Positions 51,919 through 60,271 of a stretch of DNA of 64,000 nt are shown piece after piece (positions within the stretch are counted from its first letter, which is position 1; every line of letters begins with the position of its first letter). The stretch covers positions 496,001 through 560,000 of the forward strand of contig CP097573.1 of the NCBI GenBank assembly GCA_000492175.2. The letters are read 5' to 3'. The notes below the pieces were generated by a model that was not told where the DNA came from, searched no databases, and worked only from the letters and a program-made list of their open reading frames with translations. Position numbers and translations under genes: made by a program. The DNA comes from Firmicutes bacterium ASF500. GTDB lineage: Bacteria; Bacillota; Clostridia; Oscillospirales; Oscillospiraceae.

Positions 51919-52383
51919 ATGACAGGCCTGAGAACGCCGCTCTACCTTCTGGTCCAGTGCAGCTGGGGCCTGATTCAGACGGCACTGGGGGCGGCGGTCC
52001 TTCTGCGGTATCGGCGCTGCCCCCGCTTCCGCTTCCATGGCGCGGTGGTCACGGTGTACCCCCGCTCCTCCAGCCTGTCCCTGGGGCTGTTTGTCTTTCT
52101 CTCCGACCACCCGCCCCGAGACCGAAGCGGACTGGTCCCCGACGGAGAAATTTCCAGCCGCCTGCTGGTCCATGAGTACGGGCACACCGTCCAGTCCCTC
52201 CTCTTGGGGCCGCTGTATCTCCCGCTGGCCGGCCTGCCCTCCGCCCTGTGGGCCAGCCTCCCCCTCTGCCAGCGGAAATGGAGGGGCGGAATATCCTATT
52301 TTTCATTTTTTACCGAAAAAACCGCAAATTCTCTCGGTGAATGGGCGACCGGGGAGCGGTCCATCGGACTCGCCATCATCTGA
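51919..52383 (+). CDS. Small membrane protein with HExxH-type motif
   Basis: A 154-residue protein with helices near 10-30, 55-65 and 90-120. The motif LLVHEYGHTVQSLLLG at about 81-96 has the HExxH zinc ligand pair of metallopeptidases, a common motif in small membrane proteins of gut Clostridia. There is no third ligand that I can point to. The ribosome site is weak and translation is likely coupled to the gene before. The function as a protease is unproven. Confidence 0.6.
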   Translation: MTGLRTPLYLLVQCSWGLIQTALGAAVLLRYRRCPRFRFHGAVVTVYPRSSSLSLGLFVFLSDHPPRDRSGLVPDGEISSRLLVHEYGHTVQSLLLGPLYLPLAGLPSALWASLPLCQRKWRGGISYFSFFTEKTANSLGEWATGERSIGLAII

Positions 52384-52392
52384 ACTGCCCCC

Positions 52393-52418
52393 TGCCGGTC
52401 TCAGGACCGGCATTTTTT
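52393..52418 (+). terminator. Terminator of the 51232-52383 pair
   Basis: TGCCGGTC (52393-52400), TCAG loop and GACCGGCA (52405-52412), then six T. Confidence 0.9.
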
Positions 52419-52513
52419 CGCGCCTTTGCCAGTTGGTTTTTTCTACATAAATTTTCATTTTTTTATTCATAAAATCGGAAATTTTCCGAACCTGCACAAA
52501 AGCAAAAAAGGCC

Positions 52514-52542
52514 TTGCAAAAGGCTGAACTCCATACTATACT
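52514..52542 (+). promoter_or_regulatory. Promoter of the chemoreceptor gene
   Basis: TTGCAA (52514-52519), 17-bp spacer and TATACT (52537-52542), 50 bp ahead of the gene. This is a housekeeping-type rather than sigma-D-type motif. Confidence 0.65.
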
Positions 52543-52598
52543 AGGTGCAGTCGGGTTTTCTGCCCACTCACAAAATTTAATAAACGGAGTGAATGAGT

Positions 52599-54257
52599 AT
52601 GAAAGAAATTCAGCAGCCCCAGCACCAGCGGCGCCGGGGAATCGGACGGAAAGTCGGCCTTGTGGTCATCCTCATGCAGATGGTATCGGTATTCTTCGCG
52701 GTGGCCATGTGCGTGACCATGTTCCGCTCCCTGACCACAGGAATCCTGGAAGAGCGCTGCGTCAGCGGTACCGACATGCTGTCCTATCTCCTCAGTCAGT
52801 CGAGAGGCGGGGTGGAAATGGACTCCCTTTTAGACCAGCTGAAGGACCGCATGGGCTGTGAATTTACCATCTTCGAGGGCGACACCCGCGCCTACAGCAC
52901 CGTGGTCCAGAACGGCCAGCGGGCCGTGGGGACCAAGCTGTCCCCCGAGCTGTCCAAGCTCGTACTCCAGCAGGGCCAGTCCTTTGTGGGCGAGGCCACC
53001 ATTCTGGATGAAAAATACTTAGCCTCCTATGTCCCCATCAGGGATGAAAGCGGAACAATCAATGGTCTGCTCTTTGCCGGTATCTCCGTGGCGGAGGCCA
53101 ACAGGCAGACCTTTAATACCATCGTCGCCTCCTCTGTGGTGAGCCTGGGCATCATCATTGTGTGCAGCCTGATTATGGCCGCCTATCTGAAAAAGACCGT
53201 CTCCTCCCCCCTGGCGGAGATTTCCCAGGTGGCCAGACGGCTGGTGGCGGGCAATCTGGGCCTGAGCACCGGCGAGGAGGTCAATATCAACGTCCGCTCC
53301 CAGGACGAGATCGGGGAGCTGGCCTTTATCTTCAAGGACACCATCCAGCGCCTGCGGTCCTATATCGGGGAAATCTCCACCGTGCTGAGCTCCATCGCCG
53401 ACGGCGACCTGACCCACAGCGCCCAGCAGAGCTACGTGGGGGATTTCGCCTCCATCCGCCAGTCCATGGACACCATCGGCGACCACCTCAACGACACGGT
53501 GAAGCATATCCGGGAGAGCGCCGAGCAGGTGGCTCTGGGCTCCACCCATGTGTCCAACAGCGCTCAGTCCCTGGCCCAGGGCACCACAGAGCAGGCCAGC
53601 TCTGTGGAAGAGCTGGCGGCCACCACCAGCGAAATCTCCGGCAACGCCCAGCGCACCGCCGACGGCACCAAGGAGGCCGGCCAGTTCGTAGACGAGGCCG
53701 GCGGACACCTGAGCGTCAGCGTGGGCTATGTCCAGCAGCTGAACACCGCTATGGGGAAAATTTCCAATTCCTCCGAGGAGATTCGCAAAATCATCGCCAC
53801 CATTGAGAACATCGCCTTCCAGACCAACATCCTGGCCCTGAACGCCGCCGTGGAGGCCGCCCGGGCGGGCTCCGCCGGAAAGGGCTTCGCCGTGGTGGCC
53901 GATGAGGTCCGCAATCTGGCCAACAAGTCTGACGAGGCCGCCAAGGCCACCAAGGAGCTGATCGAGGGTTCCCTCACCTCGGTCAACGAGGGCAGCGACG
54001 TGGTCGCCCTGGTCACCCAGTCCCTGGAGCGCACCAGCCAGAGCGCCGCCGGCGTGACGGAACGGATGTCCGCCGTGGTGGACGCGGTGGAGAATCAGAC
54101 CACCGCCATCTCCCAGATCACCGAGGGCATCGACCAGATTTCCGCCGTGGTGCAGAGCAACTCCTCCGCCAGCGAGGAGTGCGCCGCCGCCAGCCGCGAG
54201 CTGTCCAATCAGGCCATCCTGTTGAAGGAGCTGGTCAGCACCTTCCGGCTGAAATAA
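52599..54257 (+). CDS. Methyl-accepting chemotaxis protein
   Basis: A 552-residue receptor from the ATG at 52599 (GGAG 9 nt upstream; an ATG at 52593 is too close). Two helices (about 20-40 and 185-203) enclose a single-Cache ligand domain with the [20 protein letters not shown] signature of the Cache_3 type. HAMP follows, then the MCP signalling hairpin with [23 protein letters not shown]. No other chemotaxis gene is nearby, so it would couple to a distant cluster. Ligand unknown. Confidence 0.94.
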   Translation: MKEIQQPQHQRRRGIGRKVGLVVILMQMVSVFFAVAMCVTMFRSLTTGILEERCVSGTDMLSYLLSQSRGGVEMDSLLDQLKDRMGCEFTIFEGDTRAYSTVVQNGQRAVGTKLSPELSKLVLQQGQSFVGEATILDEKYLASYVPIRDESGTINGLLFAGISVAEANRQTFNTIVASSVVSLGIIIVCSLIMAAYLKKTVSSPLAEISQVARRLVAGNLGLSTGEEVNINVRSQDEIGELAFIFKDTIQRLRSYIGEISTVLSSIADGDLTHSAQQSYVGDFASIRQSMDTIGDHLNDTVKHIRESAEQVALGSTHVSNSAQSLAQGTTEQASSVEELAATTSEISGNAQRTADGTKEAGQFVDEAGGHLSVSVGYVQQLNTAMGKISNSSEEIRKIIATIENIAFQTNILALNAAVEAARAGSAGKGFAVVADEVRNLANKSDEAAKATKELIEGSLTSVNEGSDVVALVTQSLERTSQSAAGVTERMSAVVDAVENQTTAISQITEGIDQISAVVQSNSSASEECAAASRELSNQAILLKELVSTFRLK

Positions 54258-54264
54258 ACGCGAA

Positions 54265-54299
54265 AAGAGACGGACCTGAACAGGGCCCGTCTCTTGCTT
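54265..54299. terminator. Bidirectional terminator between converging genes
   Basis: AAGAGACGG (54265-54273) and CCGTCTCTT (54287-54295) followed by GCTTT; serves the MCP gene and the SPOCS-LysM gene. Confidence 0.75.
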
Positions 54300-54301
54300 T
54301 G

Positions 54302-55822
54302 TCATCTCGCGCTGGGGATCAGGAGCATCCGCCCTGCGGGCAGGGCCTCCTCCTCCAGCTCGTTGGCCTGGAGAATTTGCTCCATGGTGGTGCCGTGGGC
54401 CTTGGCGATGTCCCACAGCTCCTCCCCCGGCGACGGCATCCGCAGTACCACAGAGGGCCTGACCCCCTCCCCCGCGCTCCGGGCCTCCCCCATTCGGGCG
54501 GAGGTAACGGCAGGCACGGCGGTGGTCTCGGTGGTTAGGCAGTGGAACTCCACAGTAAAGCGGACCTCCACCCCGCCCACGGCGGGGGCCGCAAAGACCT
54601 CCCCGGGACAGCCGCAGAAGCAGGAGCACCGGACGCTCTCCGCGCAGTCCAGGCGGCAGGACACCGGGATGGACCGGCGGACACACTGGACCAGCTCATT
54701 TTCATCCAGATACAGCACCGTGAGCCAGGCGTCCACCGTCAATACCAGTTCCTTGCCCTCCCGGCTCTGGCGCACCTGGCCCAGGGCCAGCCTGGCGTCC
54801 ACCACCGAGCGGACCAGCTCCCCCGTCTCCAGCAGCTCCCGGACGGCCTGGGGCCGCACCGACTGCTCGCTCAGCCGGCACAGGGGCTGGTTCTCCCGCT
54901 CCACCTCCATCAGGTGGCTGGTGCTGTACAGGTCCTGCAGCAGGGTCACCGGCCGCAGTCCCCTCACCTGGGCCTGAGCCAGCAGCTCCAGGTCCACGCT
55001 GACCTCCCGGCCATCCCCCGGGGTCTGCTCGCACCGGAAGGAGGCCACCTCTACCGTCACCTGGCAGTCCCCCTCCTCACCGGCACCCGCCGTCTCAATG
55101 ACCTGGGAGAAGGGCATGGACTCACAGCAGGAGGTCAGCCCCCCCTCCGCTTCCTGGAGGAGCAGGGATATCTCCGCCATCCCCTTGAAAATCAGCTTGG
55201 AGCCGATCAGCTTGCTCTCGGTACACTCCGGCTGGACCCGGGCGGCCAGCAGCATAGGGGCCTCCCCGGAGCCGGTGGGCAGCCTGATCTGGTCGGAGAA
55301 CGTAAAGGGCTTCTCCTGTACAGCGCACAGCAGATAGTGCTCCCCCCGGTGCTGCTTCTGACAGACTCCGTTCTCCTCCGGGGCTGTCACCCCGCTGCAT
55401 ACCGGCCGCTCCACCGGCTGGCAGGCGATCACGTCCACCACCAGGTCCACCCGCAGCAGCACCTTCCGGGGGTTCAGCGCCCTGGCCTCTGCCCCCCGGA
55501 GCCGGGGACAGGCCAGCACAGTGCCCCGCTCGGTGAGGCCGGGGGCCTCCGCCTGACAGGTGAAGGGCAGGCTGGCCTCCATCCGCCGCAGTCCGCCGCC
55601 CCCCTCGGGCTGGTAGAGGATCACCGCCCGGACCACCCCGCTGACCTGAGCCGCCCCCTCCCTGGCCTGCTTGCCGCTGAGGGTCGCCTGCCCGCAGACA
55701 TCCACGATCCGCAGAATGTCCGGGCAGGCGTCGGGCACGATGCTCTCCAGCGTCTCCTCCTGGCACAGCGACACCTCCGCCACCGTCTCGTAACCCACCA
55801 TCGTATCACGTTCAAATTCCAT
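54302..55822 (-). CDS. SPOCS (DUF3794) and LysM domain protein
   Basis: A 506-residue protein. There are two to three SPOCS/DUF3794 repeats (about 35-120, 170-290 and 310-420) with recurring VSGVV..., SKLIGSKLIFKGMAEISLLL and VDARLALGQVRQS segments, and a C-terminal LysM (about 455-504: PSPGEELWDIAKAHGTTMEQILQANEL). Such proteins are thought to coat or anchor in spore or cell-wall layers. Cysteine-rich SPOCS domains point to disulfide linkage. No signal peptide, consistent with synthesis in the mother cell. Confidence 0.85.
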   Translation of the reverse strand: MEFERDTMVGYETVAEVSLCQEETLESIVPDACPDILRIVDVCGQATLSGKQAREGAAQVSGVVRAVILYQPEGGGGLRRMEASLPFTCQAEAPGLTERGTVLACPRLRGAEARALNPRKVLLRVDLVVDVIACQPVERPVCSGVTAPEENGVCQKQHRGEHYLLCAVQEKPFTFSDQIRLPTGSGEAPMLLAARVQPECTESKLIGSKLIFKGMAEISLLLQEAEGGLTSCCESMPFSQVIETAGAGEEGDCQVTVEVASFRCEQTPGDGREVSVDLELLAQAQVRGLRPVTLLQDLYSTSHLMEVERENQPLCRLSEQSVRPQAVRELLETGELVRSVVDARLALGQVRQSREGKELVLTVDAWLTVLYLDENELVQCVRRSIPVSCRLDCAESVRCSCFCGCPGEVFAAPAVGGVEVRFTVEFHCLTTETTAVPAVTSARMGEARSAGEGVRPSVVLRMPSPGEELWDIAKAHGTTMEQILQANELEEEALPAGRMLLIPSAR

Positions 55823-56107
55823 TGTGTCCTCTCCCTTGTCATAGTATCAGCCCGCGTCCCCTCACGCGGCCCTCTATTCCCCCAAAAGACAGGAATACAG
55901 GCCTCCTTCAAGGACTCATCACTTTGTTGACACTATATGTCCGGGAGCTTTGATGTATGCCCTATTTCACCTTAAAAATCCTGCGCAGCAGCCCCCGCAG
56001 GCACCGGGGGGAACGTACCACCACGATACCCATGAACACGCCTCCCCTCCCTGTAAATTTGCCGTTCACGGCTGTTTCATCCTATGCGGAGGTTGGGAAA
56101 GTGTGCC

Positions 56108-56135
56108 TTGCAAAATGGGAAAAATGTGTTATACT
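56108..56135 (+). promoter_or_regulatory. Promoter of the coiled-coil repeat gene
   Basis: TTGCAA (56108-56113), 16-bp spacer and TATACT (56130-56135), 30 bp before the gene. Confidence 0.6.
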
Positions 56136-56165
56136 GAAGTAAAAGAGGAACGGAGGGGCAATCAT

Positions 56166-56813
56166 ATGACAGACCAAGAATTGCTTCAGGCAATCAGGGA
56201 AATCACCAGAGAAGAAATTCAGACATCCGAAAAGCGTGTTATGGCCGTTACCAGAGAGGAAATCCAGGCGTCTGAAAAGCGCGTTATGGCCTCTGCCAGA
56301 GAGGAAATCCAGGCGTCTGAAAAGCGCGTTATGGCGTCTGCCAGAGAGGAAATCCAGGCATCTGAAAAGCGCGTTATGGCCTCTGCCAGAGAGGAAATCC
56401 AGGCGTCTGAAAAGCGCGTTATGGCCTCTGCCAGAGAGGAAATCCAGGCGTCTGAAAAGCGCGTTATGGTCTCTGCCAGAGAGGAAATCCAGGCGTCTGA
56501 AAAGCGCGTTATGGCGTCTGCCAGAGAGGAAATCCAAGCGTCTGAAAAGCGCGTTATGGCAGCTGCCAGAGAGGAAATTCAAGCGTCTGAAAAGCGTGTT
56601 ATGGCGTCTGCCAAGACAGAAATTCAGGAGTCCGAAGCGCGTATCAAGAAAGATACCTTCATTATAATGGACGCTGAATTTGGACCAAAATTTGATCTGC
56701 TGGCGGAAAATCAGGGCATTATCCTCGAAAGGCTTGACAGGCTGGAGCGGAAGGTCGATGCCTTGGAGGACAAGGTATTGGAGCATGATTTCAGGCTAAA
56801 GCTCATCAAATAA
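56166..56813 (+). CDS. Coiled-coil protein with 15-residue repeats
   Basis: A 215-residue protein from the ATG at 56166 (GGAGGGG, 8 nt). Nine near-identical 15-residue repeats (consensus AREEIQASEKRVMAS) and a tenth degenerate one span residues 14-163, followed by a C-terminal helical part (LLAENQGIILERLDRLE, VDALEDKVLEHD). The repeat predicts a long uninterrupted alpha helix of 15/4 periodicity. The C-terminal segment is a family known in Clostridia; the repeats are a local expansion. No membrane segment. Function unknown. Confidence 0.8.
   Translation: MTDQELLQAIREITREEIQTSEKRVMAVTREEIQASEKRVMASAREEIQASEKRVMASAREEIQASEKRVMASAREEIQASEKRVMASAREEIQASEKRVMVSAREEIQASEKRVMASAREEIQASEKRVMAAAREEIQASEKRVMASAKTEIQESEARIKKDTFIIMDAEFGPKFDLLAENQGIILERLDRLERKVDALEDKVLEHDFRLKLIK
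56204..56653 (+). repeat. 45-bp tandem repeat, ten units
   Basis: Ten in-frame 45-bp units encode the 15-residue repeats. Most units differ by only one or two bases, which suggests recent expansion. Copy number is likely to vary between strains. Confidence 0.92.
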
Positions 56814-56819
56814 GCGCAG

Positions 56820-56847
56820 AAGAAGCCGCCCGGCTGGGCGGCTTCTT
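56820..56847. terminator. Terminator between converging genes
   Basis: AAGAAGCCGCC (56820-56830) pairs with GGGCGGCTTCTT (56836-56847), lying just after the coiled-coil gene stop and facing the anti-sigma gene. Confidence 0.8.
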
Positions 56848-56881
56848 ACATACTGAGGCGTTTCGCTTGTCACTCCCGCGA

Positions 56882-57697
56882 TCAGGAGGTAAACCACTCC
56901 CGGTCAAAGCCGCTGTCATCCATGAATTTCTCCACGGCGGCGGGGTCGGCCTTGCTCTCGTCCAAGGGCAGGGTGAACAGGGCCTGGGGGCCCTCAAAGC
57001 TTTCCGCGAAAGAGATGGTCCCGTCCTCAGCCATAGTGAAAATCTCCTGGTCGGGCGTTCTCCCCTGGTAGAAGGCCATATACACCGTGTGGTCCGCGAA
57101 CATCTCGATATTCTGCGTGTCCAGCAGATAATAGATCACACCGTCCTGCTCCATCAGGTAGACGCCGGCGTCCAGGGTCCAGTTGTTCACCGACCAGGGG
57201 GTAAACCCGGCCACCAGAGGTGTGAAGATATACTCGGTAACCGAGAAGTCATCTATATCCAGCGGCGTGCCGTCCAGGCTCTCCAAAATCATCACCGCAT
57301 AGGTGCGGGACTGGTCGGCCTGGTCGGTCCACTCGGACAGGTTCTCCCCTGAGACCAGCCCCGCCAGGGTGACGCAGAGCTTTTCCGTCCGCACCGACTG
57401 GTTGAGCTTGACCGCATCCTCGCTCTCGAAGGCCTGGGCCAGCGCGGTGTCTCCATGTATGTCCGCCACCTGGGCCGGACTGAGCAAATAGGACGCGGCA
57501 TAGGCGGAAATAGTTAACAGGGCTACCGCCGCGGCGATGGAAATAACTTTGACAAAACCTTTCTTTTTCACAGAAATACACTCCTTTTCAAGTTCGGCAA
57601 TTTGGGCAGTTCGGCGCACCAGCTCCTCCGTCCGCTCCTGGAAATCGGCGGAAAGGGGAAGGGCGTCCACAGCCTTTCGGTAGTCGTTCCAGTTCAT
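56882..57697 (-). CDS. Putative anti-sigma factor with single transmembrane helix
   Basis: A 271-residue protein. The cytosolic N-terminus (MNWNDYRKAVDALPLSADFQ) precedes a membrane helix at about 50-70 (GFVKVISIAAAVALLTISAYA). The large outer domain covers about 75-271 and is acidic, with no domain I can name. The first codon overlaps the sigma gene stop by 4 bp, the classic sigma/anti-sigma layout. No zinc-binding HxxxCxxC motif is present, so it is not a ZAS-type anti-sigma. Confidence 0.7.
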   Translation of the reverse strand: MNWNDYRKAVDALPLSADFQERTEELVRRTAQIAELEKECISVKKKGFVKVISIAAAVALLTISAYAASYLLSPAQVADIHGDTALAQAFESEDAVKLNQSVRTEKLCVTLAGLVSGENLSEWTDQADQSRTYAVMILESLDGTPLDIDDFSVTEYIFTPLVAGFTPWSVNNWTLDAGVYLMEQDGVIYYLLDTQNIEMFADHTVYMAFYQGRTPDQEIFTMAEDGTISFAESFEGPQALFTLPLDESKADPAAVEKFMDDSGFDREWFTS

Positions 57698-58173
57698 TTG
57701 ATCTCCTCCTTCAGCAGCTCCCGCAGCCGTTCCCGGCCCCGGGCCAGTCTGGTGCCCACCGTGGCGGCGGGCAAACCCAGCAGGGTTCCAATCTCCCGGA
57801 TGGAATACCCCTCGTAGTAATGCAGATGGATCACGGCGCCGTACTTCTCCGGCAAGGCCTGTACCGCCTGAAGCAGGTCCGTCCCCGGCTCAGGGGCGGC
57901 TGTCTGGGCCGCCTCCTCCAGAGGGAGATTCCGCTTTTCCGCCTGGCGGCGGATATCACTGGCGCGATGAAGGGTGGTTCGGATCAGCCACGCTTTCTCA
58001 TGTCCGGCGTCCCGGAATGAGACGGGAGCGGTCAGCAGCCGCAGAAACACCTCCTGCACCGCGTCCTCCGCGTCGCTGACGGAGGACAGGCGGGTACAGG
58101 CCAGACGCAGCAGCATATCGCTGTACTCCCGCACAAGGCGGCATACGGTCTCTTCGGTACCGGTCGGGACCAT
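57694..58173 (-). CDS. ECF-type RNA polymerase sigma factor
   Basis: A 159-residue sigma-70 family protein from the ATG at 58173. Region 2 contains LVREYSDMLLRLACTRLSSVSDAEDAVQEVFLRLL and region 4 ends with HLHYYEGYSIREIGTLLGLPAATVGTRLARGRERL. It lacks region 3 and most of region 1, as ECF factors do. It likely directs polymerase to an extracytoplasmic-stress regulon and is held by the co-expressed anti-sigma. A target promoter could not be identified. Confidence 0.88.
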   Translation of the reverse strand: MVPTGTEETVCRLVREYSDMLLRLACTRLSSVSDAEDAVQEVFLRLLTAPVSFRDAGHEKAWLIRTTLHRASDIRRQAEKRNLPLEEAAQTAAPEPGTDLLQAVQALPEKYGAVIHLHYYEGYSIREIGTLLGLPAATVGTRLARGRERLRELLKEEIK

Positions 58174-58244
58174 GCTCCTCAACTCCCTTCACCCTTAACA
58201 CGGAACAGAGGGGGCAAATTTTTCATTTCCTTGAAAAAATATAA

Positions 58245-58285
58245 ACCGGCCTGCCGCGGGCACGCTTCTCCCGCGACAGGCCGGT
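58245..58285 (-). terminator. Terminator of the rsmD-coaD operon
   Basis: A 15-bp, near-perfect stem (ACCGGCCTG-CGCGGG with CCCGCG-CAGGCCGGT) with a TTTATATTTTTTC tail on the minus strand. Confidence 0.88.
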
Positions 58286-58291
58286 AATTTG

Positions 58292-58846
58292 TTAATCTCT
58301 GTCCGCGTCGTACACGGAACGGGGGCTTCCGCCGGAGGCTCCCGGCTGAGGGGCGGCCCCTCTTCCGGCGGGGGCTCCCCCGGCGGTGGCCGCAGCGGCG
58401 GCGCGGAACCGGGACCGTGACTGCTTGATCTCGTTATAGGCCTCGGATACAGCCTCCTCGGTCCGGCGAAGGGCGTCCTCGCAGTACTCGTTGGCGGAGC
58501 GCTTCAGCTCCCGGCTGCGCTCCTCCGCCTGACGCATCATGTCGTTGGCCCGCTGGCGGGCCTGGAGGGCGATGGTGTCGGCGGCCAGCATCTGCTTGGC
58601 CCGCTCGTCCGCCGCCCGGACGATGGAATCCGCCTTCCGCTTGGCCTCCGCCTCCATCTCCGCCCGGCGGGCCATCATTTTCCGGGCCTCGGTCAGCTCC
58701 ATGGGGAACTGGCTCCTGATGTCGTCGATCAGGTCCAGAGCCCGGTCCCGCTCAACGATGCACTTATCGCTGGACAGGGGGGCGTTCTTCGCCTCGTCGA
58801 TCATCTCAAACAGCATATCCAAAAGTTCTTCCACACCGCTTGCCAT
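58292..58846 (-). CDS. Coiled-coil protein downstream of coaD
   Basis: A 184-residue soluble protein. A long helical part (about 20-150) carries repeated Glu/Arg/Ala segments (EARKMMARRAEMEAEAKRKA, QARQRANDMMRQAEERSREL). It ends in an Ala/Gly/Pro-rich low-complexity tail (about 150-184). Many Clostridia have such a gene after coaD, sometimes labelled as an F0 subunit B-like or DivIVA-like protein, but the role is unknown. 3-bp gap to coaD. Confidence 0.7.
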   Translation of the reverse strand: MASGVEELLDMLFEMIDEAKNAPLSSDKCIVERDRALDLIDDIRSQFPMELTEARKMMARRAEMEAEAKRKADSIVRAADERAKQMLAADTIALQARQRANDMMRQAEERSRELKRSANEYCEDALRRTEEAVSEAYNEIKQSRSRFRAAAAATAGGAPAGRGAAPQPGASGGSPRSVYDADRD

Positions 58847-58849
58847 AGG

Positions 58850-59347
58850 TCAATCTTCCTTTCTTTCCATTTCCCTCATGCGCCGGTTCACATCATCTAC
58901 AATCTCCCGAGGGACGAAGTCCCCCAGGTTGGCACCATAGCGGGCCATCTCCTTGACAATGGTGGAACTGAGATAGGTATATTTTTCGCTGGAGGCCAGG
59001 AACATGGTCTCCAGTCTGGGATTCAGGTGGCGGTTGATGACCGCCATCTGGACCTCCTGCTCAAAGTCGGACACCGCCCGCAGGCCCTTGACCACCACGC
59101 GGGCCCGGCGGCGCTTGGCATAGGCCGCCAGCAGCTCGTCGGAGAAGTCCACCTCCACGTTGGGGAACCGGGCGGTGGACCTGCGCAGAAGCTCCACCCG
59201 CTCCTCCGGGGTAAACATCCCCATCTTTTTGGAGTTTACCATTACACAGACAATCAAGCGGTCAAAGCAGGCGGCCGCCCGCTTGATGATGTTCAGGTGT
59301 CCCAACGTCACCGGGTCGAAGCTGCCCGGATAGATGGCCACGCTCAT
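58850..59347 (-). CDS. coaD: Phosphopantetheine adenylyltransferase
   Basis: A 165-residue nucleotidyltransferase with the TLGH motif in GSFDPVTLGHLNII and SSTIVKE near the C-terminus, plus VVVKGLRAVSDFEQE. It makes dephospho-CoA from phosphopantetheine and ATP in coenzyme A biosynthesis. Its start overlaps the rsmD stop by 4 bp, a classical Firmicutes pairing. Confidence 0.96.
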   Translation of the reverse strand: MSVAIYPGSFDPVTLGHLNIIKRAAACFDRLIVCVMVNSKKMGMFTPEERVELLRRSTARFPNVEVDFSDELLAAYAKRRRARVVVKGLRAVSDFEQEVQMAVINRHLNPRLETMFLASSEKYTYLSSTIVKEMARYGANLGDFVPREIVDDVNRRMREMERKED

Positions 59348-59901
59348 CCTTTCACGCTCCCGGACCGGCGGCAGACCGTCAGCTTGATCTGTCCGTACCG
59401 GTACTCCCGCCCCGCCTCATAGGGGGACGGCACAGGGGGCAGGGTCCACTCGGCCCCGCTCTCACATACTATTATACCATGTTCCCGCAAAATGTCAAAC
59501 CGTGTCAGCTGGTCCAGGGTTTTTTCCAACAAACCGCTCTGATAGGGCGGGTCCAGGAACACCACGTCGAACCGCTCCCGGCAGCAGGACAGGAAAGACA
59601 GCGCCTCCTCCTGGGCCACCCGGCTTTGGCTCTCAAAGCGGCACAGGGCGATGTTTTCCCGCACCAGGGCGGCGGCCTCCCGCCGCTGGTCCACAAAGGT
59701 GCAGTGCTCCGCCCCCCGGGACAGGGCCTCCAGCCCCAGCTGGCCGGTACCGGCAAAGAGGTCCAGCACCCGCCGGCCCTCCAGCTCAAACTGAATGATA
59801 TTGAACAGCGATTCCTTCACCTTGTCGGTGGTGGGCCGGGTATCCAGTCCCTGGGGCTCCTTCAGCTTTCGGCCCCGGGCCAGACCGGAGATGATCCGCA
59901 T
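59344..59901 (-). CDS. rsmD: 16S rRNA (guanine966-N2)-methyltransferase RsmD
   Basis: A 185-residue SAM methyltransferase. The N-terminal RIISGLARGRKLKEPQG, RPTTDKVKESLFNII, SAM motif LDLFAGTGQLGLEALSRGA and catalytic VVFLDPPYQ are all present. It methylates G966 of 16S rRNA. It heads the rsmD-coaD operon with a promoter and terminator-like leader about 50-190 bp upstream. Confidence 0.94.
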   Translation of the reverse strand: MRIISGLARGRKLKEPQGLDTRPTTDKVKESLFNIIQFELEGRRVLDLFAGTGQLGLEALSRGAEHCTFVDQRREAAALVRENIALCRFESQSRVAQEEALSFLSCCRERFDVVFLDPPYQSGLLEKTLDQLTRFDILREHGIIVCESGAEWTLPPVPSPYEAGREYRYGQIKLTVCRRSGSVKG

Positions 59902-59932
59902 ATCGCCTCTTCCTTTCTTGGACGGTCCTCCG

Positions 59933-60090
59933 CACGATAAAAAACAAGAAACACCGCATTTTCATACGGTGTTTCTTCCATCTCATCCATCCCCACAGCC
60001 AAGCTGTGGCATCGAAAAAGATACGTCGCCGCAACCGTTACTTGTTCAAATTATCCTTCACATTGTAACATAAACCCACCCCACTGTAAA
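59933..60090 (-). promoter_or_regulatory. rsmD promoter and attenuator-like leader
   Basis: Minus-strand promoter TTTACA (60085-60090), 17-bp spacer, TACAAT (60062-60067). About 80 nt later comes a CCACAGC/GCTGTGG hairpin (59996-60012) and then a strong terminator stem AAGAAACACCG/CGGTGTTTCTT (59946-59977) followed by TTGTTTTTT, all before the rsmD ATG. A premature terminator in the leader suggests attenuation or a short separate RNA. The remainder of 59902-60271 holds no gene. Confidence 0.55.
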
Positions 60091-60225
60091 GAAAAATTTA
60101 AAAACGGAGCAGACTTGGGAGGAGCTTGATAGTAATCGCAAAAATCCCTGGAAGTATATGTACGAACAGCGCAATCTGGTCAAAAGGCTTTTTCGCCGCA
60201 TTTATACCCGCTATAATAAAATAGT

Positions 60226-60268
60226 ACCGCCCCCCGACGCGGACAACGCGCGTCAAGGGGCGGTTTTT
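60226..60268. terminator. Terminator after the SLH gene
   Basis: ACCGCCCC (60226-60233) pairs with GGGGCGGT (60257-60264), with inner GACGCG/CGCGTC; five T follow on the plus strand and a T-rich tail on the minus strand. Confidence 0.75.
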
Positions 60269-60271
60269 GAT

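Noticed and set aside
56204..56653. CRISPR-like regular repeats
   Set aside because: Units are contiguous, without variable spacers, and encode a repeated peptide.
56082..56786. Long minus-strand frame across the 45-bp repeats, and a second plus-strand frame at 56236-56667
   Set aside because: The repeat unit is a multiple of three, so every frame stays open through it. Only the frame from 56166 has a ribosome site, a promoter and a recognisable C-terminus.
60189..60217. Plus-strand TATAAT at 60212-60217 as promoter of a small RNA
   Set aside because: There is no acceptable -35 element at the right distance, and the region lies in the terminator of the SLH gene.
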